DNA from: Lepidostoma basale
Lineage: Eukaryota; Arthropoda; Insecta; Trichoptera; Lepidostomatidae
Direction of reading: 5' to 3'
Assembly (NCBI GenBank): GCA_022606425.2
Contig: JAHDVF020000875.1
Span: 186,001-250,000, forward strand
DNA length: 64,000 nucleotides
Each line of letters opens with the position of its first letter. Position 1 is the stretch's first letter. Positions 31,652 through 42,517 of the stretch are shown here, piece after piece. The position numbers and the translations under genes are program-made. Under the pieces are notes generated by a model, which was not told where the DNA came from, did no database searches, and was given only the letters and a program-made list of their open reading frames with translations.

Positions 31652-31929
31652 ATAATTGAAAGTAAATGGAGAATATACATATCTCTTCCATCCCAGTTAC
31701 AGAGCGCCATTAATAGACGACCTTTAAGTAATGAATACGGTTTAGAGAAGTGATTATGCCATTTGGTCTTAGTAATCCATCATGATGTGTGAAAATATTA
31801 ATTGGCTCGCTTTGTGACCGAGATCGACTAATAGCGCTCATGTCATGCTGCCGCTAGCTCCGCGGATGGAGGAACCTGTTCCATTGTGTTGGCTCTGCTG
31901 CATGCTGCCACTCATGTCCGTCCCCGCGT
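31652..31929. other. unassigned DNA, no gene seen
   Basis: The 31830-31930 part is GC-richer (gctagctccgcggatgg). No known motif. Confidence 0.4.
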
Positions 31930-32070
31930 GGGGGGCGCGCCCGGTGGCTGCTGGTGGGGACAATACCTCATCTTGGGACTTTTATCAATTTGTCTTCATT
32001 ACAGAATTGTATTAGTATTAGTATTACTAGAAAATTAAGAGCTTAGCTATAAGTATAAACAGATTAATCA
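31930..32070. repeat. dispersed repeat, copy 2
   Basis: Relative of 26745-26885, sharing acctcatcttggga, tttgtcttcattac and agctataagtataaacag. Confidence 0.6.
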
Positions 32071-32342
32071 AATAATTTAGTTTAAATTCTCCTTCACTTT
32101 GTGTTGTGGACACTTTGTATTTCGATTTTCAGGCATTTTTTCTGTTGTGACGACGTTCTTTGATGCACCAAATTTAATGTTAAAATATGTGCTTGGTTGA
32201 AGGTTGCGTCACAAACGAAACATGTCTGCAAATCAATAAATAACGTGTTGTTCTATTTATTCAAAAGCTCAAATTTTATTAATCCCATTTCAATAATTTC
32301 TAATAGTTGAATTTGTTCTGGCGTTATTTATATTAGTGTGAT

Positions 32343-32374
32343 CAGAAGTTGACAGCGAGCTGTCGAAACCAGTC
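32343..32374 (+). ncRNA. hammerhead-like motif, second family
   Basis: CAGAAGT, then stem II GACAGC-GA-GCTGTC, GAAAC, CA and GTC. The first core box is mutated (CTGAWGA expected) but stem II is perfect. Relatives with the same GAAAC-CA-GTC end are at 46481-46512 (minus) and 46950-46981 (plus). Confidence 0.45.
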
Positions 32375-32578
32375 GCAACTATTAAAGTAAAGTGAAATAA
32401 AACAAAACATATGTATAATACAGATTTTTTTTAATTTTTCGTATACAACAAATTGCTACAAAGAAATTTTTATAACCGAAATCAGTATTTCGCAATCTTA
32501 ATTTGTTCAAAATTAGACAGTTTAATAATGTCTTCGCAGAATTAATATTTTATAGATAAACTAAAGAATATGTTTTGT

Positions 32579-32742
32579 GTGATTTCTCCTTCTCGACCGA
32601 CGTTTCGGAGATCGTTGCAGCCTCCATCTTCAGAGTAATGTGATGGTGGTAATTAAGTGGTGGTGGTCATTACCACCACCACATTACCCTGAAGATGGAG
32701 ACTGAACGATCTCCGAAACGTCGGTTGAGAAGGAGAAATCAC
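32579..32742. repeat. palindromic foldback repeat with hammerhead-like motifs
   Basis: The arm tgatttctccttctcgaccg mirrors cggttgagaaggagaaatca. Inner arms carry gacgtttcggagatcgtt and its complement. The centre is a second inverted repeat of ggtggt/accacc. Confidence 0.85.
32689..32722 (+). ncRNA. hammerhead-ribozyme-like motif
   Basis: CTGAAGA, stem II GGAGA...TCTCC with an ACTGAACGA loop, then GAAAC and GTC directly after. There is no room for a stem III loop in a monomer. The mirrored core on the minus strand is at 32600-32632. Confidence 0.5.
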
Positions 32743-33488
32743 ACGGTGTTACCCAAAATCACACAAAACATATTGCTGCCAACCGTGAAAATCTACGCAA
32801 TTATTAAATTAAAGAACATAAAAAATCTCATTGCATATCATGAAATTTGTCTATTTAATCACAGATTCTTAATATTATATTTTCACAAATAACATGCAAA
32901 TAAGACAATGTAAAGTCGTAACAATCTACGTTCGTACATGACAACCTGTATCAATCAATATTCGGGATATCTTACATGAAAAATAGTTCATTGATCGGGC
33001 AGAAGTCAGAGGATCGCTGGGCGGGTTCAGCCTTCCTTACGTGAGTGAGTTTTATTAGGAACTGCCAACTTACATTTCTCGAGGTGTTAACAGCCGGCGT
33101 ACGCTGTAACACTTTTTACACTTTTCTTAATAAATTACACAAATCCGTCGATTATACCTCGTAATCTTAGAAGGTTGTATTCTAACGCCTTTTTCTATTA
33201 AACCCAACCCAGCGGGTAAAAACCATTAAACACATCAAATCAGTATCGATTCTCGATTCGATTTTGTAAGGTGATTTCATTATTCCCTGCACGGCTTTAT
33301 GATTTCCCTTCTTTTTTCATATGTGTGAAAAAGTAAAGAAATATTACAAGCGTTAATGTGACTGATCTCCCCCTTAGTTTATTAACATACGAAAATAAAT
33401 TAAAATTAGGTCAGGTGAGAGCGAAATAGTTCGAAATTTAATGTCGGTGGATAGTTTCGTCGAAGCGTGTCATTCCCATAAAACATTA
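32743..33488. other. unassigned DNA, no gene seen
   Basis: A single foldback scrap (gaagcgtgtcattcccataa) is at 33463-33482. Otherwise nothing recognised. Confidence 0.45.
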
Positions 33489-33490
33489 TA

Positions 33491-33690
33491 TCTTCTTCTT
33501 CTTCCTTAGCCTTCTCTCCACTGCTGGATGTAGGCCTCTTCAAACTTCTTCTTCTTAAAGTGCCCTGTCGGGTCCCCCCGACGTTGGCGATCACTCTGTT
33601 AAACTTTTCTCTATCCTGCGCTGTCCGGAATAGCTCCTCCACAGTTCCGATTCCCGTCCATTCCCTCACATTGCGCAGCCAAGAGATCTG
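33491..33690 (-). mobile_element. LINE C-terminus fragments (LINE-N then LINE-J)
   Basis: 33545-33670 reads on the minus strand REWTGIGTVEELFRTAQDR, then REKFNRVIANVGGTRQG, matching 24812-24915. The adjoining 33491-33540 (ccactgctggatgtaggcct) is like 1068-1265 and may be the 3' end of another LINE. Confidence 0.65.
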
Positions 33691-33724
33691 TCTTCTCCCT
33701 GCCCCCTGCGACCCTCTATTTTTC

Positions 33725-34190
33725 CCTTCAAACGTTTACAATTTTTCTCTATCCTGTGCGACTCATACCCGTCTTCTTCCCCGACTGGAATTAGTCGCCC
33801 GCCCATATTTTTTGGGGTCGACCGATGCTTCTTTTTCCTCCCACGGTCTCCACGTCAAGACTCCGGATATCTATCTCTCTGTTCCATGTCTGGCGACATG
33901 TCCCGTCCATTTCCACTTCAGTTTAGCAACACGGTCCATTATATCGACAAGCTTTGTCCGGTGTTTGATTTCGGTATTGGGTATTTGATCCCTCAGACTT
34001 ATGCAACGCATTTGACTCTCCATAACCCGTTGTGCACATTTCAGCTTGTGTATAAAATTGGCTGTGAATATTACAGTTTTCAGTTCATCCGTTATCACCG
34101 GGAGGATGCATGCCTCATAGACTCTTCTTTTGAGGTACATGGGAATGTCTTTGGCCTTTAGTACATGATCCAGTTTTTCAAACGCTACCT
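33725..34190 (-). mobile_element. LINE RT C-terminus fragment (LINE-C)
   Basis: The minus strand gives LKRRVYEACILPVI, HKLKCAQRVMESQMRCISLRDQIPNTEIKHRTKLVD, and RVAKLKWKWTGHVARHGTER. The LK-KVF-QCVLP, QRAMERSMLGISLRDRI-N--IR-RT and KLKW-WAGH-AR series is the known C-terminus of an RTE-like group found across insects. The catalytic part is absent. Confidence 0.8.
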
Positions 34191-34790
34191 AGCCCAGTCC
34201 ATGGATATTAACATCTATAAAAAAGACATTTTCATTCGTATTAATTAGCACATACGTTATTAATACTAAAGATATCGCATATGTATTCAACATGTATTGG
34301 CTGGGATATTTTTGTTTTACGACTATAGTTGTTTTCTCATATTATGACGTGTAGCCGCCTACACTAAAAAGGCTCAGTAACATAAATATGCCACATTTTC
34401 GGATACATATCGAAGCATGTATAGTCTGTTCACGATCGTCATAATAATACCCGCAGATGGCCACACAGATTTAAATGATGTTTGATAGCTTCATTTGTTT
34501 TGTCTTTTGTACAATATTATGCAGTAGTAGTCCACAAGGTTATGGAAAAGAGCCGTTTAATCGGCTCGGAAAGTGAAAACTAGATTTAGAAAAAGATTTG
34601 TGCATTCAATTCTTACTTTGTAGATATTATATTATACACCCTTAGCATCTGTATAATCTTAATAAACCACATGTCACACGGTACCCAGAGACATATTATT
34701 GCAAATAGCTCCAACCTCGCACACGTATATAAAATAAATCGTATATAACATACATGTATAGTTTAACAAATATTATAGTAGTTTAAACGT
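34191..34790. other. unassigned DNA, no gene seen
   Basis: AT-rich; no repeat or domain recognised. Confidence 0.45.
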
Positions 34791-34794
34791 TTTT

Positions 34795-35460
34795 AAAGAT
34801 AATACGAATGAAAAAACTTATGTTTTTCTAGAAGTTTTATTATACTTTTTTGGGGGTATGACATGTTTCGCCCTTCTAAGGCATTATCAAATGTCATTAT
34901 CAAACAAGTCAAACTTCTAAGGCATTATCAAATATCAATATCAAATCGCCCTTCTAAGGCATTATCAAATTAAAATTGGCTCCTATAACATAAAAAATAT
35001 ATTTTATTGTTTCTTCAACAATGATGTAAAACTCCATGTTAAATAATGAATACAAATGAAAACGTCTGGTTATATACAAGTTTTATTATATTTTATGGGA
35101 ATGACATATCTCGCCTGTCTAAGGCATTATCAAATGTACATTTCGCCTCTTTGCGAGAATAACGTCACATTTCGAAAATCAAATCCGCCGTGTTCAACAT
35201 TATTTTCTACAAAAACGTGGTATTTTTAAAGTGAAAAGCAGAGAATTTACGAGGGAAAGAGACAACACAACAGTGGTATATTGTGTTGTCACGTTGTCTC
35301 TTTCAGATGGGTATCTTATTTCATTTTTCAATTTTCGAGATAACACGTTATTCTTGCAAAGAGGCGATTTGATGTTGTCTTAGACAGGTGAAACACGTCA
35401 TTTCCATAAATTATTATAAAACTTCTGGAAAATATACGTCTTCATTCGTATTAATTATAA
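34795..35460. repeat. compound foldback repeat
   Basis: A left arm at 34795-34970 has the ctaaggcattatcaaat box copied three times. A second full left arm is at 34985-35137, and the matching right arm is at 35373-35460 (ttagacaggtgaaac, acgtcatttccataaatt, tcgtattaattat). The centre is occupied by the inverted-repeat element at 35144-35366. Confidence 0.75.
35144..35366. mobile_element. 223-bp inverted-repeat insertion inside a foldback
   Basis: Ends cgcctctttgcgagaataac (35144) and its complement (35346-35366, one mismatch). Its own centre holds another hairpin (gaaagagacaacac... at 35255-35304). No transposase, and no clear target duplication. Confidence 0.6.
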
Positions 35461-36149
35461 AAGAAAATCATCCCCTGATTCTATTCAGTGTATCATGTTT
35501 TTTTTTGTGCACCACCATTTTGATTAATAATATTGTATTATATTATATATTAGAGGTTTTCTTGGAAGTGATATATTTCATAGATCTATTTACATTCCCA
35601 AATTTCTTTCCTCCAAAACATTTCTGTTAATAAATTTTTCGAAATCGCTTTCCCCAGACACAATCCAACAATTCTAGATATCGGACAAGATTTCCAAAGA
35701 CAAACCAAAACCAGTCCAAAATGTCGGCACCGTCGTAAATAACTGGTGAATCATATATCAAACTCCGTCTTCTCTGGCCTCTGTGTTTTATTTTTTATTA
35801 GAAGAGTTTTGATTCGAAAATAGCCATGCTGCCATATCTGTCTGGACGAGATGTCAGGCGGGCGGGGGACAGCGCGGTGGAGGTGGGAGTGGGAGGCTTA
35901 CTGTAAATATAATCTGATTTCTGTCACCTGCGATCTGTATCTGAAGTTCAACAAACCCATCCATTAATATTAATTAATCCCGGAACAATCGGTCGGAGGT
36001 GGAAGAGGCTATCGAAAGTTTAGTCGGAAAAAGGCACAACCGCGAGAGTAGGAATTAAAACAGATGACGAAACATTTCCTAAAACAATCGACCTAATTTT
36101 AGCTACAAATAACAGATGGACCGAGTGCAAATCATTTTTTTATTATTTT
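35461..36149. other. unassigned DNA, no gene seen
   Basis: A GC-richer patch at 35830-35910 (gatgtcaggcgggcgggg) has no coding signal that I recognise. Confidence 0.45.
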
Positions 36150-36370
36150 TTTATTTAATGTATACAACAGGTCGTTTGAACCCAATTACTGTATACAATT
36201 AGTTTTTTTAGCTATTCTATTGATTCTCGTGACATGTGATAGGTAGCCAATCTATCGCCATTTTATTGTCACGTGAATTCTACACCACACCAAAGACAGT
36301 GTGACAATCACACTGCCATCGCCGGGAATCGAACCCAGGACCTTCGATATGGAAGCCAGAGCTCTTAGGC
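36150..36370 (-). mobile_element. tRNA-derived SINE, 3' type II
   Basis: On the minus strand the head (B box ggttcgattcccgg), then gtgtgattgtcacactg and tctaccta-tatcacatgtcacgag body. Instead of gagcgattc it ends in taattgggttcaaacgacct and gttgtatacattaaa, the second kind of 3' end, shared with 44390, 45223 and 46673. Confidence 0.82.
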
Positions 36371-36619
36371 ATTCTTTAAAATTATGTAGGAACATGTTTA
36401 TAAATGTTTAACATTTTTATGGTATTTTTGTCCCTGATAGATTTCTCCGACAGCGACAGCACAGATTGTTTTACCTACCGGCCACCAGAACCAATCAACC
36501 TCTGGTGAAACCGGTGGGAAGAGCAATTAGTTTGCTGAACTCGGTCTCCTCGGAGATCGACGTTTTTCATATTAGTGAAGTTACGTTCAGGGGACAAATA
36601 CTCTTGACTCTAGAAAGTA

Positions 36620-36775
36620 TCTTGTCTTCCTAATGTCGAACCATCCCTAATGCGTTCCTGGTATTATGTTGTATGTATATAATATTGGACCTGCACTCAA
36701 TAGATGCCTTAAACATTTTGCTGTTTGTAATGTCTTTTAAGTTAATAAACTGATTTGATTTGATAAATAAATAAC
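36620..36775 (+). repeat. dispersed repeat B (retroelement-like 3' end)
   Basis: Plus-strand copy of 24656-24800, ending ataaactgatttgatttgat. It looks like the 3' end of a retroposon with an aataaa signal. Confidence 0.55.
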
Positions 36776-36813
36776 GAAGAAATTATGTAAATATTCTAGG
36801 TACTATTATACCT

Positions 36814-37237
36814 ACGTACCGTCTCCCCGAAGGTGCAGGCAGAAAGAATGGACTCCCACACTTTTCTTTCCTGACATACTTCTCATGTTTCCTCAACATT
36901 CATTCATTCACGTCGATTTCTCCGACTCCTCACGTGGCCGACATTCAATATATAATTCATTTAATCGTGCCGCATTTTCTCGGTTTTTCTCTATTTCTGG
37001 TTCCGTTTATTTCGTTAATATATACTTTTTTAATCATTCTTTCTTTATTCATTTTTTGCCATTTCCATGTATCCAAACCTTCTTAATGTTTTTTTCATTA
37101 TTTTGTTCATAACACTTTCATTCGCACTGCATTCAGTTTTTTTATATTTTCATTCGACACTCTATCATACACATTTTCCACACTTTCGTCTTAGAGATAT
37201 AATTTCTACTGCATTATTCTACTTTCATCCTTCTTTT
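36814..37237 (-). mobile_element. RTE-A 3' fragment, old
   Basis: Complement of the C-terminus with more changes than the 31132 copy. It lacks the tail and stops at the INAVE-region text (tactgcattattctactttc). It abuts the foldback at 37238. Confidence 0.8.
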
Positions 37238-37343
37238 AAAATGTTTCATACGCTACATACTTCGAGGTAACCTTCTCCATCCTCAGGTGGATATAAACAA
37301 ATATATTTCTACCTAAGGATGGAGGAGGTCACCTCCGAAACAT
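37238..37343. repeat. hammerhead-type foldback, interrupted by a LINE
   Basis: tacttcgaggtaaccttctc and atggaggaggtcacctccga are inverted arms around an aaacaaatatatttc centre. The right arm breaks after ccgaaacat at 37343 and continues after the LINE at 37842 with gtagcgtataatatt. Confidence 0.7.
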
Positions 37344-37830
37344 TCTTCTTCTTCCTCTTAGTTTAGGTCGTATGACCTGTTTGTGACGGTGAGCTGTCCT
37401 GGGATGATGATGTCCAGCAATCTCTCCATCTCTTCGGGGGCCTTCCTGGTAATCTCTTGCTGCACTCATTTCATTTTTAACAATTTTTGCAATTCTTGTA
37501 TTCTCCATGCGGTCCGCGTGGTCTCTCCAAAAGCGCCTTCTGCTTCTTCCCCATCTCACTATGTCTGCAACACCCAGACAGACCTTATTGTTTCATTTCT
37601 GATCCGATCTCTGAGAGTTTTGCTTGCGATGGAACGTAGGGTTCGCATTTCTGCTACTCTAAGAAGGTTCTTAGTTCTATTGGTATCGGCTCTGACCTCT
37701 ATTCCGTACGTCATGATGGGGCGAACGCATGCCTTGTATATCCTGACTTTACTTTCGGTTAGCATGTGTGTGTTCCTCCATATGGTGTCGCGCAAGCAGC
37801 CAGCTACGGCTGTCGCTTTGTTGGTTTGTG
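37344..37830 (-). mobile_element. LINE insertion (LINE-D) with 11-bp target duplication
   Basis: Flanked by ctccgaaacat at 37333-37343 and 37831-37841. On the minus strand: CLRDTIWRNTHMLTESKVRIYKACVRPIMTYGIEV, RVAEMRTLRSIASKTLRDRIRNETIR, then IVRWGRSRRRFWRDHADRMENTRIAKIV, with a frameshift at about 37560. It ends in a GAA-rich tail (tcttcttcttcc). Clean boundaries make this a true retrotransposed copy, 5' truncated at 487 bp. Confidence 0.85.
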
Positions 37831-37841
37831 CTCCGAAACAT

Positions 37842-38327
37842 GTAGCGTATAATATTTCTATTTTGTAAAAAATATTTAATAAATATAGTGGGTAGGTAAT
37901 ACAGTGTTTAAAATTCTCTTTAAAAAATACTTAATAATTTAGAATCTAGCACATCGGATTAAAACATTATTTCTACGATGAAGTATTTAATGAAATTAGT
38001 ATTTAATGGTTTTAAAATAAGTTGTGATTACGTTTTCCTTGTAGGGCCCACTGCGCTAGCCATCGGGCACAGTGCCGGCCCAACCTGTATCGGGTCATAT
38101 TAGGAAGGCGCCCGCCCGCCCCCGCCCGCCATCACCGGCTTGTTTATTGTGATATACATCTTGCTCCTCCGAGGAATATTAATTGCTTCTTATGCGAAAC
38201 AAACTAAAATGAAGCTCTATGGCGGATATGCCACACATCTACAATCCAGCTGTCAATTATTTGTCGAAAATTATGAGTTGTGTTTAGGTTTTCGAAACAC
38301 CCACAGGGAGGTTGGTTCTATATTATA
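37842..38327. other. foldback remainder, then unassigned DNA
   Basis: 37842-37880 is the remainder of the foldback arm. The rest has a GC-rich patch at 38045-38140 (cccgcccgcc) with no recognised gene. Confidence 0.45.
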
Positions 38328-38597
38328 CTAGCTGACCCGACGAACTTCGTACCGCCTCAGAATCAATAAATGTTGTGTTAACTTATAAGCTAAATTTAAT
38401 TCACCTTTTTATTGAATTACAATTAATACTTAAAATGAATTAAGTTCATGAAATGTGCAAAAGTCAAAATTAAAAATATTAATTACAATGGAATATAATT
38501 CACGTGGAAGCCTGCATTAATACTTAAAATGAATTATAAATTGTTAAGTAAAAACATTGTTTTATGTATCACAATTGTGTTTTTATTTTTTCGCGAC

Positions 38598-38902
38598 AAT
38601 ATATTCAACCAAAGTGGAATCTACCAGATTAATTGTGAGGATTGTGATGCCGTGTATATTGGAAAGACGGGTCGATCATTTTGAAGAGGTTATATGAACA
38701 CAACATTTAATACAAAAACATAATCATTGTGTGAATTTTGACCATCACTTCAATTCCAAAAACACATTTTTTTTGCATATAACAAACAATTTAAAAAAAA
38801 ATTGATAAATTAGAAAATTTAGAAATTTTTAAAGCAAAGGCACGTGAATTGAATGTTATAAATAACCAAATTCCAGCTTATTCCCCCTTAGTATATATGT
38901 AG
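38598..38902 (+). pseudogene. Penelope-like GIY-YIG endonuclease remnant (copy 1)
   Basis: Reads NIFNQSGIYQINCEDCDAV, then YIGKTGRSF and a stop. GIY-(C-x2-C)-YIGKTGR is the GIY-YIG nuclease core with the cysteine pair seen in Penelope-like retroelements. After a frameshift in an A-run it continues KLENLEIFKAKARELN and ends SPLVYM-stop, the usual L-x-LE-x-LEI C-terminus of that domain. This copy also has a private stop (taa near 38720). The RT part is absent. Confidence 0.75.
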
Positions 38903-39167
38903 TACATTAAAAACTTTTCCTTTATACAATCTACCAAAAAAATATTAATACTACCTTCCATTTTTGTCCCTTTCTTACTAATGTAATCTGCTTCCTTATA
39001 ATGTTTATCGTCTTTAATATATTAGGATTCATCGTTTTTGACTCTATATTATGTATGATTGTTCCTTCTAATTACTGTTTGAATTATTATTATGATTATT
39101 ATCATTCTTATTATTTTATTATTATAAATAAATGAATTTCATACAACAACACAACAACAACAACAAA

Positions 39168-39915
39168 CCATCACGCCGTTTCTCCGCAGGGGTAGGCAGA
39201 GAGAATGGACCGCCACACTACTCTATCCTGGCACACCTCTCTGGCTTCCTCCACATTCATACATCGAGTCATACACGCACGTCGATTCATCCGGCTTCTG
39301 ACATGACCAACCTTTAATATTTGATTAATTTGGACATGCCATGTTTTTCTCGGTCTACCTCGACTCCTTACTCCATTTACATCGTTAACGTATACTTTTT
39401 TAACCATTCTTTCTTCACCCATGCGCTCCATATGTCCGAACCAACGCAACGAACCATTCATAATTTTGTTCATAATACCTTCTTTCGCTCTACATTCCTT
39501 CCTAATATCAGCATTTGAGATTCTGTCATACATCGTTCTACCACACATACGTCTTAGGGACCTCATCTCTACCGCATTTATTCTGCTCTCATCTTTCTTC
39601 TGTCAGTTCCATGCTTCGCTTCCATACATAGGAGTTGGGACCAGAACTCCATTGTGAACGGCCATTTTCGCTTTCATTGATAAATTCTTGTTTCCAATAA
39701 CTACTTTTAAAGCTCCATTCACTTTGTTACCCGCACCAACCCTTTTTTCAACATCACTGTCCGTTCGGCCATCCGCTGTGAACATGCCATCTAAATACAC
39801 AAATTCCCTCACCTGTTCCAAGTTCTCTTCATTTACACTTATATTACAAACTGTCATTTGCTCTTCCCTTTCAAAAACTAACACCTTTGACTTTCCGACA
39901 TTCATCAAAACACGT
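39168..39915 (-). pseudogene. RTE-B RT C-terminus inside Helitron copy 1
   Basis: On the minus strand: MMNVGKSKVLVFEREEQ, EFVYLDGMFTADGR, RVGAGNKVNGALKVVIGNKNLS, MYGSEAWN-stop-QKKDESRINAVEMRSLRRMC, LRWFGHMERMGEERM, GRPRKTWHVQINQIL and ILSAYPCGETA-stop. The single stop replaces the Trp of EAWNWQKKDE (TGG to TGA). The tail is ACAACA repeats at 39143-39167. The truncated 5' edge joins Helitron text at about 39916. Confidence 0.88.
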
Positions 39916-39963
39916 TAAAACAATTAAATAGCAGACAACATACTTTTGAATAAGTGTGATCCA

Positions 39964-40110
39964 TCAATGAACTCCGTTTTCATCATTAGCATCATCATAT
40001 TCATCATCTGAAGAGTTTGATGATTCAGTGTCCCTATCAATTGAAAAAAGAAATTCCTCGTCTTCATCTAGCCAAATATTTCGTTTATTAAGTACTCGCG
40101 GCTGAATTTC
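39964..40110 (-). other. acidic 48-codon frame in Helitron copy 1, possible captured exon
   Basis: The minus-strand frame EIQPRVLNKRNIWLDEDEEF, then an S-D-E-rich run (SSNSSDDEYDD) and a stop. It has no ATG and is preceded by ttgttaccatag, which looks like a splice acceptor. Copy 2 has the same open frame with only a substitution. Function unknown. Confidence 0.35.
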
Positions 40111-41004
40111 CTATGGTAACAATTCTCTGGACCGAATGTACACAGATACACCTATAAAATCAATACAAAATATACAATACGTATTTTTATTATTATTCAC
40201 TAATCATAAATCGGTTATTTAATCTCTACGGAACACTCATCTGTCATCTTTTTCGAATGGTAGGTATTAATGGCGCAAATATTCTCTGCTCTCCTTCACA
40301 AAAGGGGTTTAACTTTTAGAATAGTCTCTCTTATACTGATTTTTATAACTTTGGGCATTGTTAATCTAAAATTAATAAAGAAAACCAAAAATCCCGGCGA
40401 CGATTAAAAAATAACCTCAAATCTTTCACATTGAGTATTGACATCTGGCATCAACAATACACCACCTACGGGCGTTTTTTCGAAACTAAAATGGAAGCCA
40501 TGATGTTTTTTGTACTTTGTCTCAAAAGTCAAATTTAGTCAAACGTACGACAAATATAATTAATTTTAAATCATTTAAGTGATTTTTTCAAATGTTTTAA
40601 TAATTATTCTGTTATCCGGAACGGAGACAAATCCAGCAAATATAAGATCTTCAAAATTGGTCCAGCTGTTCTCGAGTTATAAATGGTGTAACTAACACGA
40701 TTTTTGACTTTGTTTTATATATATAGAAGACTAGCTGACCCGACGAACTTCGTACCGCCTCAGAATCAATAAATGTTGTGTTAACTTATAAGCTAAATTT
40801 AATTCACCTTTTTATTGAATTACAATTAATACTTAAAATGAATTAAGTTCATGAAATGTGCAAAAGTCAAAATTAAAAATATGAATTACAATGGAATATA
40901 ATTCACGTGGAAGCCTGCATTAATACCTACTTAAAATGAATTATAAATTGTTAATTAAAAACTTTGTTTTATGTATCACAATTGTGTTTTTATTTTTTCG
41001 CGAC

Positions 41005-41309
41005 AATATATTCAACCAAAGTGGAATCTACCAGATTAATTGTGAGGATTGTGATGCCATGTATATTGGAAAGACGGGTCGATCATTTTGAAGAGGTTAT
41101 ATGAACACAACATTTAATACAAAAACAGAATCATTGTGTGAATTTTGACCATCATTTCAATTCCAAAAACACATTTTTTTTGCATATAACAAACAATTTT
41201 AAAAAAATTTGATAAATTAGAAAATTTAGAAATTTTTAAAGCAAAGGCACGTGAATTGAATGTTATAAATAACCAAATTCCAGCTTATTCCCCCTTAGTA
41301 TATATGTAG
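41005..41309 (+). pseudogene. Penelope-like GIY-YIG endonuclease remnant (copy 2)
   Basis: Same as copy 1, with GIYQINCEDCDAMYIGKTGR (V to M) and the shared stop after GRSF. It lacks the private stop of copy 1. Confidence 0.75.
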
Positions 41310-41574
41310 TACATTAAAAACTTTTCCTTTATACAATCTACCAAAAAAATATTAATACTACCTTCCATTTTTGTCCCTTTCTTACTAATATAATCTGCTT
41401 CCTTATAATGTTTATCGTCTTTAATATATTAGGATTCATCGTTTTTGACTCTATATTATGTATGATTGTTCCTTCTAATAATTGTTTGAATTATTATTAT
41501 GATTATTATCATTCTTATTATTTTATTATTATAAATAAATGAATTTCATACAACAACACAACAACAAAAACAAA

Positions 41575-42322
41575 CCATCACGCCGTTTCTCCGCAGGGGT
41601 AGGCAGAGAGAATGGACCGCCACACGACTCTATCCTGGAACACCTCTCTAGCTTCCTCCACATTCATACATCGAGTCATACACGCACGTCGATTCTTCCG
41701 GCTTCTGACATGACCAACCTTTAATATTTGATTAATTTGGACATGCCATGTTTTTCTCGGTCTACCTCGACTCCTTACTCCATTTACATCGTTAACGTAT
41801 ACTTTTTTAACCATTCTTTCTTCACCCATGCGCTCCACATGTCGGAACCAACACAACGAACCATTCATAATTTTGTTCATAATACCTTCTTTCGCTCTAC
41901 ATTCCTTCCTAATATCAGCATTTGAGATTCTGTCATACATCGTTCTACCACACATACGTCTTAGGGACCTCATCTCTACCGCATTTATTCTGCTCTCATC
42001 TTTCTTCTGTCAGTTCCATGCTTCGCTTCCATACATAGGAGTTGGGACCAGAACTCCATTGTGAACGGCCATTTTCGCTTTCATTGATAAATTCTTGTTT
42101 CCAATAACTACTTTTAAAGCTCCATTCACTTTGTTACCCGCACCAACCCTTTTTTCAACATCACTGTCCGTTCGGCCATCCGCTGTGAACATGCTACCTA
42201 AATACACAAATTCCCTCACCTGTTCCAAGTTCTCTTCATTAACACTTATATTACAAACTGTCATTTGCTCTTCCCTTTCAAAAACTAACACCTTTGACTT
42301 TCCGACAATCATCAAAACACGT
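41575..42322 (-). pseudogene. RTE-B RT C-terminus inside Helitron copy 2
   Basis: Carries the same Trp-to-stop change (EAWN-stop-QKKDE) and the same tail as copy 1. Private changes include CWFRHVERM for RWFGHMERM. Confidence 0.88.
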
Positions 42323-42370
42323 TAAAACAATTAAATAGCAGACAACATAATTTTGAATAAGTGTGATCCA

Positions 42371-42517
42371 TCAATGAACTCCGTTTTCATCATTAGCATC
42401 ATCATATTCATCATCTGAAGAGTTTGATGATTCAGTGTCCGTATCAATTGAAAAAAGAAATTCCTCGTCTTCATCTAGCCAAATATTTCGTTTATTAAGT
42501 ACTCGCGGCTGAATTTC
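42371..42517 (-). other. acidic 48-codon frame in Helitron copy 2
   Basis: Open as in copy 1, with SIDTDTESS for SIDRDTESS. Same acceptor-like ccatag before it. Confidence 0.35.

Larger units (their letters stand above)
38328..40727 (-). mobile_element. composite Helitron, copy 1 (2400 bp)
   Basis: Minus-strand 5' end TCTATATATATAAAAC at 40727. Minus-strand 3' end CGTCGGGTCAGCTAG at 38328 with an ACGA-AGT-TCGT hairpin just inside. No helicase is readable, so it is non-autonomous. Cargo in plus-strand order: a Penelope-like GIY-YIG remnant (38598-38902), an RTE-B 3' end (39168-39915, minus) and an acidic exon-like ORF (39964-40110, minus). The base before CTAG is A, as expected. The other end runs into copy 2 after 3 bp (aga). 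Confidence 0.78.

Noticed and set aside
37383..37868. 161-codon plus-strand frame
   Set aside because: The opposite strand is the LINE-D RT C-terminus with recognisable motifs, and the plus frame runs over the insertion boundary at 37831.
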